Notes: generated by a model not told the origin, from the letters alone. 40,334 nucleotides of DNA from Candidatus Nomurabacteria bacterium (GCA_903862255.1 CAIOXK010000026.1:1-40334); one strand, 5' to 3'. Shown: positions 27,952 through 37,480, counted from the stretch's first letter. Made by a program: numbers and translations.

Positions 27952-29049
27952 ATGAATATAACTTGTACAACAGAAAAGTTGAAAAACGCCGTTAGTCTTG
28001 CAGAAAGAATGACAGGAAAAGCACTGACATTACCCACCCTTCATGCAATCCTTTTAATTGCATCAGGAAAAAGCATTAAGGTTCGATCAACAAACCTTAC
28101 ACTTGGTATTGAAATAGAAATTCCAGCTAATATTGAAGAAGAAGGAACAGTACTTATTAAAGGTGAAGTTCTTGCAAGTGTTTGTAATCACCTAAATGAT
28201 GCCAGTGAGGTACGCCTTACTCTTGAACATGATAATCTAACTATTTCAACACCTCAACATACGACAGTGATTAAATCACTTCCTGCTGATGATTTTCCTA
28301 CACTTCCTGCTGTAGAGGGTGAGCAGGTTGAAATTAAAACCTCTGTATTACAAGAAGGTATTCGTTCTGTCTACTTCTGTGCAGCTATTACAGATATTAA
28401 GCCAGAAATTGCTAGTATTTTTATTTACAGTGAAGAAAATAATCTTTGTTTTGTGGCTACTGACTCATTTCGCCTGGCTGAAAAGAAGATTTCAGTGAAA
28501 GGTATTCCAGAGATCTCTAAGATCCTTGTTCCTTTTAAGAATATTGCTGATATTCTTCGCGTTCTTGATGTAGCTCCGGAAACTATTCGCATTATGTATA
28601 GTCGCAATCAGATTGCTTTCTTTGCTAATGGGTTATATCTAACATCTCGCTTGATTGACGGCGGTTTTCCACCATATCAGCTAATTATCCCCAAAGAGAC
28701 AGTGACTAAGGTGGTACTTCTTAAGCAAGAGCTTTTGAATACATTACGTCTTTCAACTATTTTTGCTGATAAATTTTTCCAAGTTTCATTTGCTATACCA
28801 GAAGATAAAAAGACTATTACACTAAGTTCGAAGAATAGTGATGTAGGCTCCTCAGTGTCTACTGTAGATGCAGCTATTGAGGGTGAACCTATTGAGGTGG
28901 ACTTCAACCTTAAATACTTCCTAGATGTATTCCAGGCGCTTACAGGGGATAGTCTTACTATTTCCTTCACTCAACCAAATAAGCCAATAGTTGTTCGCAG
29001 TGTAAGTGATCCATCGTTTCTCTATTTATTAATGCCAACCAATCGTTAA
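27952..29049 (+). CDS. dnaN: DNA polymerase III beta subunit (sliding clamp)
   Basis: 365 aa; adjacent to dnaA; clamp-like sequence ending FLYLLMPTNR. Confidence 0.96.
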   Translation: MNITCTTEKLKNAVSLAERMTGKALTLPTLHAILLIASGKSIKVRSTNLTLGIEIEIPANIEEEGTVLIKGEVLASVCNHLNDASEVRLTLEHDNLTISTPQHTTVIKSLPADDFPTLPAVEGEQVEIKTSVLQEGIRSVYFCAAITDIKPEIASIFIYSEENNLCFVATDSFRLAEKKISVKGIPEISKILVPFKNIADILRVLDVAPETIRIMYSRNQIAFFANGLYLTSRLIDGGFPPYQLIIPKETVTKVVLLKQELLNTLRLSTIFADKFFQVSFAIPEDKKTITLSSKNSDVGSSVSTVDAAIEGEPIEVDFNLKYFLDVFQALTGDSLTISFTQPNKPIVVRSVSDPSFLYLLMPTNR

Positions 29050-29050
29050 T

Positions 29051-29302
29051 ATGGATCTCTTTCAATCTATCCTTTCTCAATTAAAAGATAAGATTGCTAA
29101 AGATGGTGCTGTAACTGAAGATAGTGCCAAAATCATTAGCGATATTGTGAAGACAACTATTACCCCTAATCAAATTACTATAGTAAAAGGTGTATTAAGG
29201 ATTAAGGCATCTCCAACACTCAAAATGGTATTACTGCTCAATAATACTAAAATCTTGAAGGCATTACAGGAATCAGGAGTAAATATCCATCAAGTGCAAT
29301 AA
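29051..29302 (+). CDS. Short DUF721/DciA-like protein
   Basis: 83 aa; ITIVKGVLRIKASPTLKMVLLLNNTKILKALQE resembles DUF721 core; directly after dnaN. Confidence 0.5.
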   Translation: MDLFQSILSQLKDKIAKDGAVTEDSAKIISDIVKTTITPNQITIVKGVLRIKASPTLKMVLLLNNTKILKALQESGVNIHQVQ

Positions 29303-29323
29303 AACCGCGTCAGACGCGGTTTT
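29301..29323. terminator. Bidirectional intrinsic terminator
   Basis: AAAACCGCGT-CAG-ACGCGGTTTT between convergent ORFs. Confidence 0.8.
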
Positions 29324-29336
29324 ATTGTTTCATTAC

Positions 29337-31859
29337 TTATGTTCCTTGAGTGAATGTCACTATTTTTGAAATGGTACTTTTACCGTAGACACTATTTGTA
29401 GCATTAAAGGTAATAGTATGGAGTCCTGGTTTTAATCCGTAATCATTAGGGGTAAAGACAAAATGAAATGGATCGGGGAGTGTTGCGATGAAATTATTAT
29501 CAATTAATACATCTACGCTTGTTAGTGGGTATTGTCCAGAAGTTGTTACGGTTACTTCTGCATTATCTGAAGTACTCATTGTTTCCCCTATACCACTAAG
29601 GTTTAAAGGTGAGGTAGTACCGGTCGTGCTGCCAGTATCATATCCAGCAGGAAGATCTGCCGTTGTAGTTGTTCCATATTTACTAGCGTTATTTGCCCAC
29701 CATGTTTGCACAGAAGGTTCCCATAGGTGGAACTGCAGGTCACTGCTAGGATTGGTTGGTATTGCTCCACGAGGATTGGATTTAGTTACCCAGTAAAGGA
29801 TATCATGGACATCTGTGATTACTTTTTCAACTGTTGCATCAGCGGGGGTACTATCTGTTGCACGAAGTCCTGTAACTTTATCAATTTTTACTGTTTGATT
29901 ACCCATCCAAACACCTCGTAAAATTGGCTTCATTGTTGATGCATCAGGGTCAGGTATTGGTTCTTCGAATGGCGCACTCGGATATTTTGTTAATGCGTAT
30001 TGCATAAACATTTTCCATGTCGGACCAGAGATAGCAGAACCCCCACTTTTCATAGGTGTATTATCGTTATTTCCTGACCAAACACCAACAGAAATTGAAG
30101 GAGTATATCCAACAGTCCACGCGTCACGATCATTGTTTGTAGTACCAGTCTTTACCGCAACCCCAGGGATAGTAATCAATGTAGTACCAAATGTAGGAAT
30201 ACGGGCAGTTGCATCAGCAAGTACATTATTCATAGTAAGTGCAACATTTTTATCCATCACAGTTGTTGGATTTGGTTGGTATTGTTCCAATACATTTCCA
30301 TTATTATCATCAACCTCAAGAATGCCAGTCACTGGATTACGCACACCGCTATTTGCAAATACACCGTAAGCACTGGTCATATCAAGAAGTTTCACCTCAC
30401 CACCACCAAGTACAAGTGATAGGCCAATTTCTGAGGGGTTAGTAAGAGTAGTAATACCCATTGCGTGTGCAGTATCAACTGCTGTTTGTACACCAACTAG
30501 ATATAGGAGTTTCACTGACGGTACATTACGTGATTCAGCAATTGCACTACGAAGTGATATTGGCCCTTTAAATTTATTATCAAAGTTGTCAGGGTTGTAA
30601 CAATCTTTTGAAGTAAATCCAGGAAGTGGTTGTTCAGCGGCGGTACAATTGGTAGAAAATTCAGTCGGTACATCAAATAATACAGTATCAGGTGTATATC
30701 CTTTTGCGAAAGCAGTTGCATATACAAATGGTTTGAATGAAGAGCCAGGCTGACGTAGTGCTGTAGCTGTGTTATATGCACCATCTATTTGCTTGTCAAA
30801 GTAATTACGAGAACCAACCATAGTCAAGATTTGTCCTGTTGTCGGGTCAATTGCTACAAGACTAGAATTGGAGGCATTATATTGTTTTTCATTACTCGCT
30901 ACTTGTGTCGCAATAAGCTGCTCTGCTTTTTGCTGTAAATCATAATCAAGAGTGGTTTTGATAGTGTAACCATCATTATCTAAAACATCTTTACCATATT
31001 TCTGTTCTAGTTGATCGAGTATGTAAAATACAAAGTGAGGAGCCTTAATGCCAGTATTACTTGCCTGACTGAATGCAACTACTTCAGATTTTGATGAAGC
31101 TAGTTGGGCATCAGTGATATAACCATACTCTTTCATTTTTGAAAGAACGAGATTTTTTCGATTATCAAGATCTTTTTTATGAGAACCAAACGGGGAATAA
31201 TATGTTGGAGCAGGAAGCATTGCGGCAATATATGCTGCTTGTGCAATGTCGAGCTGTGCAGCCGGGATACCGAAATATGATTGTGAAGCTTGCTCAACAC
31301 CATATACTGTTCCACCAAGTGGTGCGTCATTAAGATAGATTTCCAAAATCTGATTTTTGCTAAATTGACGAGTAAGACGAATAGCCAATACCCATTCTTT
31401 TAATTTGCGGGCAACAGATTTATCGCCATTGAGTAATGTGTTCTTGATAATTTGTTGGGTAATAGTAGAGCCACCTTGAACATAACCACCATGGATAATA
31501 TTTGTAAATAATGCACGCAAGATCGAAGTTGGGCGAATACCACTATTATGATAAAAATCCTGATCTTCAATAGAAATTACGGCTTTTTGGATAGGATCAC
31601 CCATGCTTGCTAATGGGATTTGTGTACGTTTTACAGACTGGTGTGCATCATAAAGAACAATTTGACCTGTACGGTCAGTGATTTTTGACGAATTTGCAAT
31701 CTGTCTTGCTTCAAATGTAGAGATGTCAGGAAGTTTGATAAAACTTGCCCAGATTAGTACCGCCCCGACCACTAATAAAATAAGTGCCAATAGTGCAAAT
31801 AAGATTTTTTTCCATGGAAATCCATCGCGGTGTTTATGTTCTTTCATACCTTCAATCAT
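29337..31859 (-). CDS. Penicillin-binding protein 1A (transglycosylase/transpeptidase) with C-terminal Ig-like region
   Basis: 840 aa; SIEDQDFYHNSGI, GGSTITQQIIKNTLL, RQPGSSFKPFVYATAF, KTGTTNNDRDAWTVGYT. Confidence 0.95.
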   Translation of the reverse strand: MIEGMKEHKHRDGFPWKKILFALLALILLVVGAVLIWASFIKLPDISTFEARQIANSSKITDRTGQIVLYDAHQSVKRTQIPLASMGDPIQKAVISIEDQDFYHNSGIRPTSILRALFTNIIHGGYVQGGSTITQQIIKNTLLNGDKSVARKLKEWVLAIRLTRQFSKNQILEIYLNDAPLGGTVYGVEQASQSYFGIPAAQLDIAQAAYIAAMLPAPTYYSPFGSHKKDLDNRKNLVLSKMKEYGYITDAQLASSKSEVVAFSQASNTGIKAPHFVFYILDQLEQKYGKDVLDNDGYTIKTTLDYDLQQKAEQLIATQVASNEKQYNASNSSLVAIDPTTGQILTMVGSRNYFDKQIDGAYNTATALRQPGSSFKPFVYATAFAKGYTPDTVLFDVPTEFSTNCTAAEQPLPGFTSKDCYNPDNFDNKFKGPISLRSAIAESRNVPSVKLLYLVGVQTAVDTAHAMGITTLTNPSEIGLSLVLGGGEVKLLDMTSAYGVFANSGVRNPVTGILEVDDNNGNVLEQYQPNPTTVMDKNVALTMNNVLADATARIPTFGTTLITIPGVAVKTGTTNNDRDAWTVGYTPSISVGVWSGNNDNTPMKSGGSAISGPTWKMFMQYALTKYPSAPFEEPIPDPDASTMKPILRGVWMGNQTVKIDKVTGLRATDSTPADATVEKVITDVHDILYWVTKSNPRGAIPTNPSSDLQFHLWEPSVQTWWANNASKYGTTTTADLPAGYDTGSTTGTTSPLNLSGIGETMSTSDNAEVTVTTSGQYPLTSVDVLIDNNFIATLPDPFHFVFTPNDYGLKPGLHTITFNATNSVYGKSTISKIVTFTQGT

Positions 31860-31905
31860 AATAAAAATCCTTTAAAAAACAAAGGAAAATGGTACAATCG
31901 TACTA

Positions 31906-33111
31906 ATGGATAAAAAACTAGAAAAAGACGAATTATTAGATATTTTATTGAACAAAGGTGTAGCAGATATTTTGCCAAACAAAGGATTTCTTGAAAAAGA
32001 ACTTTCTACTGGTCGTAAACTATCTATTTATGCAGGATTTGATCCAACAGGGCCAACTCTTCATATTGGTCATACTATTAGTTTGCGTAAACTTCGTCAT
32101 TTTCAAGATCTTGGACACCAGATTATTTTCCTCGTTGGGGACTTCACAGCACGTATTGGTGATCCAACTGACAAAACTTCTGCACGCAAACAATTAACTG
32201 AAAAAGAAATCAAGGTTAATTTGAAGCAATATAAAAAACAAGCAAGTAAATTTATCCGCTTCACAGGTAAGAATGCAGCGCAAATTAAATTCAATAATGA
32301 CTGGCTAGGTAAAATGAAATTTGCAGATGTATTAGCATTGGCTTCAAATATGACAGTTGATCAAATGCTAAAGCGCGACATGTTTGCACGCCGTATCGAA
32401 GAAGAGAAGCCAATTTATATTCATGAATTTATGTACCCGTTGATGCAAGGGTATGATAGTGTCGCTATGAATGTTGATGGAGAAGTAGGTGGTAATGATC
32501 AGCTTTTCAACATGTTAGCAGGACGTACACTTCTTAAACAGTTGAAAAATAAGGAGAAATTTGTGATCACCATGAAGCTCTTGGAAGATAATAACGGCGC
32601 GAAAATGGGGAAGACGACTGGTAATATGATCAGTCTTGTTGATACGCCAGAGGATATGTATGGCAAAATTATGAGTTGGACGGACGGGCTTATTATTCCA
32701 GGTTTTGATTTGTGTACAGATTATACTCCTACTCAAGTTACATTTATTCAGGATGAATTAGATGCAGGTATCAATCCCCGCGATATTAAAATGCGCTTAG
32801 CGTTTGAAATAGTTGCTTCTTGTACAGATCAAAAAAGTGCACAACGGGCGGAAGAGTCATATGTGTCACTTTTTCAGAAAAAAGAAATTCATGAAAATAT
32901 ACCCGAAATCAAGGGTGGTAATAAAACACTCGAGGCAATTTTGATTGATGAAAAAATTGTCTCATCAAAAGGAGAGCTTCGCCGACTCATTGAATCAAAA
33001 GCTGTAACAAACTTTGAAACAAAAGCAGTCGTAACTATTGAGGACACAAAGAAAGAAGCACAGCTAATTGTTTATAAAATCGGTAAAAACCGTATTATAC
33101 GTATTGTTTAA
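31906..33111 (+). CDS. tyrS: Tyrosyl-tRNA synthetase
   Basis: 401 aa; YAGFDPTGPTLHIGHTISLRKLRHFQDLGH; KMGKTTGN; C-terminal S4-like domain. Confidence 0.95.
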   Translation: MDKKLEKDELLDILLNKGVADILPNKGFLEKELSTGRKLSIYAGFDPTGPTLHIGHTISLRKLRHFQDLGHQIIFLVGDFTARIGDPTDKTSARKQLTEKEIKVNLKQYKKQASKFIRFTGKNAAQIKFNNDWLGKMKFADVLALASNMTVDQMLKRDMFARRIEEEKPIYIHEFMYPLMQGYDSVAMNVDGEVGGNDQLFNMLAGRTLLKQLKNKEKFVITMKLLEDNNGAKMGKTTGNMISLVDTPEDMYGKIMSWTDGLIIPGFDLCTDYTPTQVTFIQDELDAGINPRDIKMRLAFEIVASCTDQKSAQRAEESYVSLFQKKEIHENIPEIKGGNKTLEAILIDEKIVSSKGELRRLIESKAVTNFETKAVVTIEDTKKEAQLIVYKIGKNRIIRIV

Positions 33112-33254
33112 AGCTTAAATAAGTCACCAAGCATTTTGGACCATGTCGCTTGAAGATAGTTTACGACAAGAAAAGAAGGGATAAAGACAATAGTCAAAAG
33201 AAAAAACAGAAGCATTCTGCCTGCAAATACAAATAGTTTTTCTATGAAATCCAT
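33108..33254 (-). CDS. Possible small membrane protein (48 aa)
   Basis: Not in ORF track; translated by hand: MDFIEKLFVFAGRMLLFFLLTIVFIPSFLVVNYLQATWSKMLGDLFKL*; AGG-containing upstream sequence. Confidence 0.4.
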   Translation of the reverse strand: MDFIEKLFVFAGRMLLFFLLTIVFIPSFLVVNYLQATWSKMLGDLFKL

Positions 33255-33349
33255 AACCGGTATCCTACCTGATAGGAGTGTATTGTAAAGTAGACGTTTT
33301 TATTGTATGTAGCGAAATGTATAAAATATCGTGCTACTATTAGTTCTAT

Positions 33350-34249
33350 ATGACTATAGTACTTACAGGAGGGAGTGGATTTATTGGTACAACACTATCG
33401 AAACGACTATTGGCACAAGGACATACAGTAGTGGTTATTGCCTTAACTCCTCCTTCTTTTACTCATCAAAACCTCTTTTTTATACAGTCTGATGTTGCCA
33501 CACAGCCATTACCATATAATGTTCTGGAACACACAGATGCCATCATTAATCTTATAGGCGCTCCTATTAATGTAAAATGGACCGATCAAAACAAAAAAGC
33601 AATTCATGATAGTCGCATTAAGAGTACTGCCTCAATTGTCGCTGCGATTGCTGCGGCAAAAAGCCGTCCAACAGTATTTATCTCTGCTTCAGCCTCAGGG
33701 TTTTATGGCAATACCGGAGAAGTGATAACTGATGAACAATCTCCAAACGGAACAGGTTTTCTTGCTGGGGTGGTAATGGATTGGGAGGCAGAAGCGCGTA
33801 AGGCCACAGAATTTGGCGTCCGAGTTGTTTGTATCCGTACTTCACCGGTGATTGGTCATGGTGGACTAATGGCAGTAATCAAAAAATCTGCTTCCTGGGG
33901 GATTTTGCCGCGTTTGAAAAAAGAAGACTTCTGGTTTTCATGGATTTCTGAAATGGATATTGTAAATGCATATTTATTTGCACTAGAAACAAATACATTA
34001 CAAGGTGTCGTGAATGCTTCGGCACCAGAACCGGTGCTGTATAGTACATTTTTGCAATCACTAAAAACAATATGGAATCATCGTATCGTTATTACAATAC
34101 CAAAATGGTTAGGTAAAAAACTTTTCAAGGATGGGTATATAGAAATGACTAACGATAGTCGAGTAGTACCAAAAAGATTAGTAGATAAAGGGTTTGATTT
34201 TATATACCCAACAATAGAATCTGCAATAGCTGCATATGAAGAAAAATGA
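33350..34249 (+). CDS. TIGR01777-type NAD-dependent epimerase/dehydratase (YfcH-like)
   Basis: ILTGGSGFIGTTLSKRLLAQGH-like Rossmann motif; INLIGAPINVKWTDQNKKAIHDSRIKST; SASGFYGNTGE. Confidence 0.92.
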   Translation: MTIVLTGGSGFIGTTLSKRLLAQGHTVVVIALTPPSFTHQNLFFIQSDVATQPLPYNVLEHTDAIINLIGAPINVKWTDQNKKAIHDSRIKSTASIVAAIAAAKSRPTVFISASASGFYGNTGEVITDEQSPNGTGFLAGVVMDWEAEARKATEFGVRVVCIRTSPVIGHGGLMAVIKKSASWGILPRLKKEDFWFSWISEMDIVNAYLFALETNTLQGVVNASAPEPVLYSTFLQSLKTIWNHRIVITIPKWLGKKLFKDGYIEMTNDSRVVPKRLVDKGFDFIYPTIESAIAAYEEK

Positions 34250-35096
34250 TGTACTCACAACAGGGTGGAAGTCGTACGAACTCCTTGATTCAGGAGAGGG
34301 TAGAAAGCTAGAACGCTTTGCTGGTGTTATTCTTGACCGTCCAGATCCTCAAGCACTTTGGAAAAAAACAGCACCAGAAAAATGGCAGCAAGCCGATGCT
34401 CAATTTGTATGGGCAGATAAAGGCGATCGCTGGAGTGTAAATAAGGGTATTGCTGAAGATTGGAATATTGATTGGCAAGATATAAGCATCAACCTTTCTT
34501 TTAAAGGGTTTAAGCATGTCGGCATTTTTCCAGAACATTCAACACAGTGGGCTGAATTACAATCCTTAGGTAAAAAATATGATGGATTAAGAATGTTAAA
34601 CCTTTTTGGTTATACAGGTGCGGCTAGTGTTGCTGCGGCACGATCTGGTATGAAGGTAACGCATGTTGATGCGTCGAAACAGACTATTCAAACAGTAAAA
34701 GATAATGCAGAATCGTCTGGACTTAAGGGTGACGCGATACGAGTGATTACTGATGATGCACTCAAATATGCAAAACGTCTCATACAAAGAGGTGAACAAT
34801 TTGAAGTGATTGTGATGGACCCGCCAGCATTTGGTCGTGGACCAAAAGGGGAGGTGTGGAAGATTGAAGAAAAGATTCTAGAGCTAATGGCGTTATTGCC
34901 AGAATTACTTTCTGAAAATGCAAAGCTCGTTATTATGAATGGGTATGCTTCAGGATTTAGTGCTCGGACATTTGGAGAACTACTTTTTGACGTATTACCA
35001 AAAGGCTCAATTACATATGGCGAAATTGGTATTCAACAACAATCATCTGACCGACTTTTAACTACAGGTATTTATGCCAAATGGCAAGATCGATAA
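34236..35096 (+). CDS. Class I SAM-dependent methyltransferase (RlmI/RlmK-like)
   Basis: MLNLFGYTGAASVAAARSGMKVTHVDASKQTI; VIVMDPPAFGRGPKGEVWK; overlaps preceding gene by 14 nt. Confidence 0.88.
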   Translation: MKKNDVLTTGWKSYELLDSGEGRKLERFAGVILDRPDPQALWKKTAPEKWQQADAQFVWADKGDRWSVNKGIAEDWNIDWQDISINLSFKGFKHVGIFPEHSTQWAELQSLGKKYDGLRMLNLFGYTGAASVAAARSGMKVTHVDASKQTIQTVKDNAESSGLKGDAIRVITDDALKYAKRLIQRGEQFEVIVMDPPAFGRGPKGEVWKIEEKILELMALLPELLSENAKLVIMNGYASGFSARTFGELLFDVLPKGSITYGEIGIQQQSSDRLLTTGIYAKWQDR

Positions 35097-35107
35097 TATC
35101 TCTATGA

Positions 35108-35113
35108 TATAAT
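35108..35113 (+). promoter_or_regulatory. Extended -10 (TGA-TATAAT) 7 nt upstream of SET-domain gene
   Basis: TGATATAAT-TTAAATT-ATG(35121). Confidence 0.45.
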
Positions 35114-35120
35114 TTAAATT

Positions 35121-35564
35121 ATGGCTGCTATAAAAACTGAACCAAAGTATTCTTACCCAGGGGATCTTAAGGTTAAAAAAGGAATTAATGGTCTGGGATT
35201 ATTCACCACAGTACCAATCAAAAAAGGGGACTGCATTATTGAATATGTAGGAGATATTCTTACGACTCAAGATGAAGTAAATGAACGAGGAGGGCAATAT
35301 TTATTTGAGGTTTCATCAAAAAAAACTATAGATGGAACTGCTCGTACAAATACCGCTCGGTATATCAATCACGCATGTACGCCAAATTGTGAAGTAGAGA
35401 TTCACAAAACACGAGTATTTATATATGCCAAGCGCAATATCAAAGAAGGGGAGGAGCTCTTTTATGACTATGGAAAAGATTTCTGGAATACACACATTAA
35501 ACCAAAAGGATGTCGCTGTATGAAATGCACACTAAAGAGAGAAAAAGCTGCCATCACAGTATAA
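35121..35564 (+). CDS. SET-domain protein (putative protein lysine methyltransferase) with post-SET-like Cys motif
   Basis: 147 aa; GLGLFTTVPIKKGDCIIEYVGDIL; ARYINHACTPNCEVE; GEELFYDYGKDFW; GCRCMKCTLKR. Confidence 0.92.
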   Translation: MAAIKTEPKYSYPGDLKVKKGINGLGLFTTVPIKKGDCIIEYVGDILTTQDEVNERGGQYLFEVSSKKTIDGTARTNTARYINHACTPNCEVEIHKTRVFIYAKRNIKEGEELFYDYGKDFWNTHIKPKGCRCMKCTLKREKAAITV

Positions 35565-35566
35565 AT

Positions 35567-35593
35567 AAAAAACCGCATATAAAGCGGTTTTTT
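35567..35593. terminator. Bidirectional intrinsic terminator
   Basis: AAAAAACCGC-ATATAAA-GCGGTTTTTT between convergent ORFs. Confidence 0.75.
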
Positions 35594-35600
35594 TATTTGC

Positions 35601-35828
35601 TTAAAATTGATCGTCTTCTCCGTAGATTTCTTGAAGGATGATATCTTCAATTTCTTTTTTATCATCTGGTTCACCATCGTCAACTGGGTCAGCTAGTGGG
35701 TCTATCTCTGCAAGAGGGTCAATTACGTCAACATCATCTGTAAGATCAACTTCGTCTTCTACGACTAGTCCTACTGCGTCTTCTTCGTTAAGACCATCCT
35801 CTCCTTTTACATCATCAAATTCGCTCAT
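35601..35828 (-). CDS. Highly acidic small protein, unknown function
   Basis: 75 aa; 31 D/E and 3 K by hand count; internal DPLAEIDPLADPVDD repeat. Confidence 0.65.
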   Translation of the reverse strand: MSEFDDVKGEDGLNEEDAVGLVVEDEVDLTDDVDVIDPLAEIDPLADPVDDGEPDDKKEIEDIILQEIYGEDDQF

Positions 35829-35917
35829 GTGTTATCTAAATACAAATTAATTTTTATAGCATATTTGTAGCAGATACTCTTTTACTTTGCAATAGTCTAT
35901 CTTGATTTTGGTGCAGG

Positions 35918-36418
35918 TTATAGATAATTATTTAAACGCATTGTACCTACTGCTGCCATACCTAAGGCAATTGCATCAATTTCATCATCTAATTTCTTTG
36001 AAATATCAATCTTTAATGTCAAAGCTACCATCTTTTGAACAGAAGTTTTGTCGGCATTGCCACTACCTGTCATACCTAACTTCACCGCTTGGGGGGATAA
36101 TTCAATAAGTGGAATGGTATGAATACCAGCTAGTACTACTATTACTCCGCGAGACTCAGCAACAGCCATCACAGTTTTTTTATTAACTGAGAAAAAGAGC
36201 GTTTCAAGAGCTATAGCATCAGGTGTATATGTCGCAATTGCTTCGTCAATATTTTTGAATATAACCGCTAATCGCTGGGCATTACTTTCTTTTTTATCGG
36301 TAGTGATACACCAAGAGTGTTCAATGGTGGTTACGGTACCTGTTTTTATAACTGCAACACCGCAACGGTCATATCCAGGGTCGATAGCAAGGATGATTTG
36401 TTCAGTATTACTTTTCAC
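35918..36418 (-). CDS. ruvC: Holliday junction endodeoxyribonuclease RuvC
   Basis: ILAIDPGYDRCGVAVI; ALETLFFSVNKKTVMAVAESRGV; DEIDAIALGMA; overlaps ruvB start. Confidence 0.94.
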   Translation of the reverse strand: MKSNTEQIILAIDPGYDRCGVAVIKTGTVTTIEHSWCITTDKKESNAQRLAVIFKNIDEAIATYTPDAIALETLFFSVNKKTVMAVAESRGVIVVLAGIHTIPLIELSPQAVKLGMTGSGNADKTSVQKMVALTLKIDISKKLDDEIDAIALGMAAVGTMRLNNYL

Positions 36419-37379
36419 GAATATAATCCTTACCCTTTTCTGTTAATTGTCGTCCGCGAGGAGTGCGTTCCAATAATCCAAGCTGGATCAAGTATGGCTC
36501 AGTTACATCTTCGATAGTACCATCGTCTTCACCAGTTGCTGCTGCAAGATTTTTTACACCAACTGGACCACCACTAAATTTATCGCGAATAGTTTTTAAT
36601 AAATTAATGTCGTGTGCACTGAGACCGTTTTCATCAAGGCCAAGTAAGTTAAATGCTTCTGTCACATTTGCAGTATCAATTGCTTGATTATTCATTTGTG
36701 CATAGTCACGAACACGGCGAAGAAGGTAGTTGGCAATACGTGGGGTTTTGCGACTGCGCGCCGCAATAGCTTGATGTGCAATTTCAGGAAGATCAATATC
36801 AAGTAATTGCGCTGAACGTCCAAGGATACGAGCAATTTCTTCATCAGTATAAAATTCTAAACGATATGTCCCTCCAGAAAAACGAGAACGTAATGGGGCA
36901 GATAGCATACCGAAACGAGTTGTTGCACCAACTAGAGTAAATGGAGGTAGGTCAAGTTGTACAGTACGAGCAGAGGGGCCTTTACCAATCATGATATCCA
37001 TCTTACCTGTTTCCATAACAGGGTAGAGCACCTCCTCAATAGTTTTGTTGAGTCGATGAATTTCATCGATGAATAACATGTCACCAGGTTGAAGGTTTGT
37101 CAGAATAGCAGCAAGGTCACCAACGCGTTCAATCGCTGGTCCTGATGTAAGTTTCACCTGGGCATTCATCTCTTTTGCAATCACATGTGCCAATGTAGTC
37201 TTACCAAGTCCTGGTGGGCCATAAAAAAGAATATGTTCAGGTGCTTGTCCGCGCGTTTTTGCAGCCCCAATAAGTATGGAGAGTGATTTTTTAATTTGCT
37301 CTTGCCCAACATAGTCTACAAAGGTTGTAGGGCGGAGCAGTGAGTCACTAAATTGTTCTTCGGGGGGTGTACTTGACAT
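36408..37379 (-). CDS. ruvB: Holliday junction branch migration ATPase RuvB
   Basis: LRPTTFVDYVGQEQIKKSL; HILFYGPPGLGKTTLAHVIA; DMLFIDEIHRLNKTIEEVLYP. Confidence 0.97.
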   Translation of the reverse strand: MSSTPPEEQFSDSLLRPTTFVDYVGQEQIKKSLSILIGAAKTRGQAPEHILFYGPPGLGKTTLAHVIAKEMNAQVKLTSGPAIERVGDLAAILTNLQPGDMLFIDEIHRLNKTIEEVLYPVMETGKMDIMIGKGPSARTVQLDLPPFTLVGATTRFGMLSAPLRSRFSGGTYRLEFYTDEEIARILGRSAQLLDIDLPEIAHQAIAARSRKTPRIANYLLRRVRDYAQMNNQAIDTANVTEAFNLLGLDENGLSAHDINLLKTIRDKFSGGPVGVKNLAAATGEDDGTIEDVTEPYLIQLGLLERTPRGRQLTEKGKDYIREK

Positions 37380-37480
37380 AAGTTGGTATCCATGCTATCC
37401 TATTATCAGATCAATAACAGATACATTCTACTACATATCTCCTGGAAAGAGGGTGAGTAAAAAATCTACTAAAAGAAGGT

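Noticed and set aside
35638-35850. Ser/Thr-rich 70-aa plus-strand ORF
   Set aside because: Exact antisense of the acidic ORF (GAT/GAA codons read as ATC/TTC-type shifted Ser codons); the minus-strand ORF has the better start and context.
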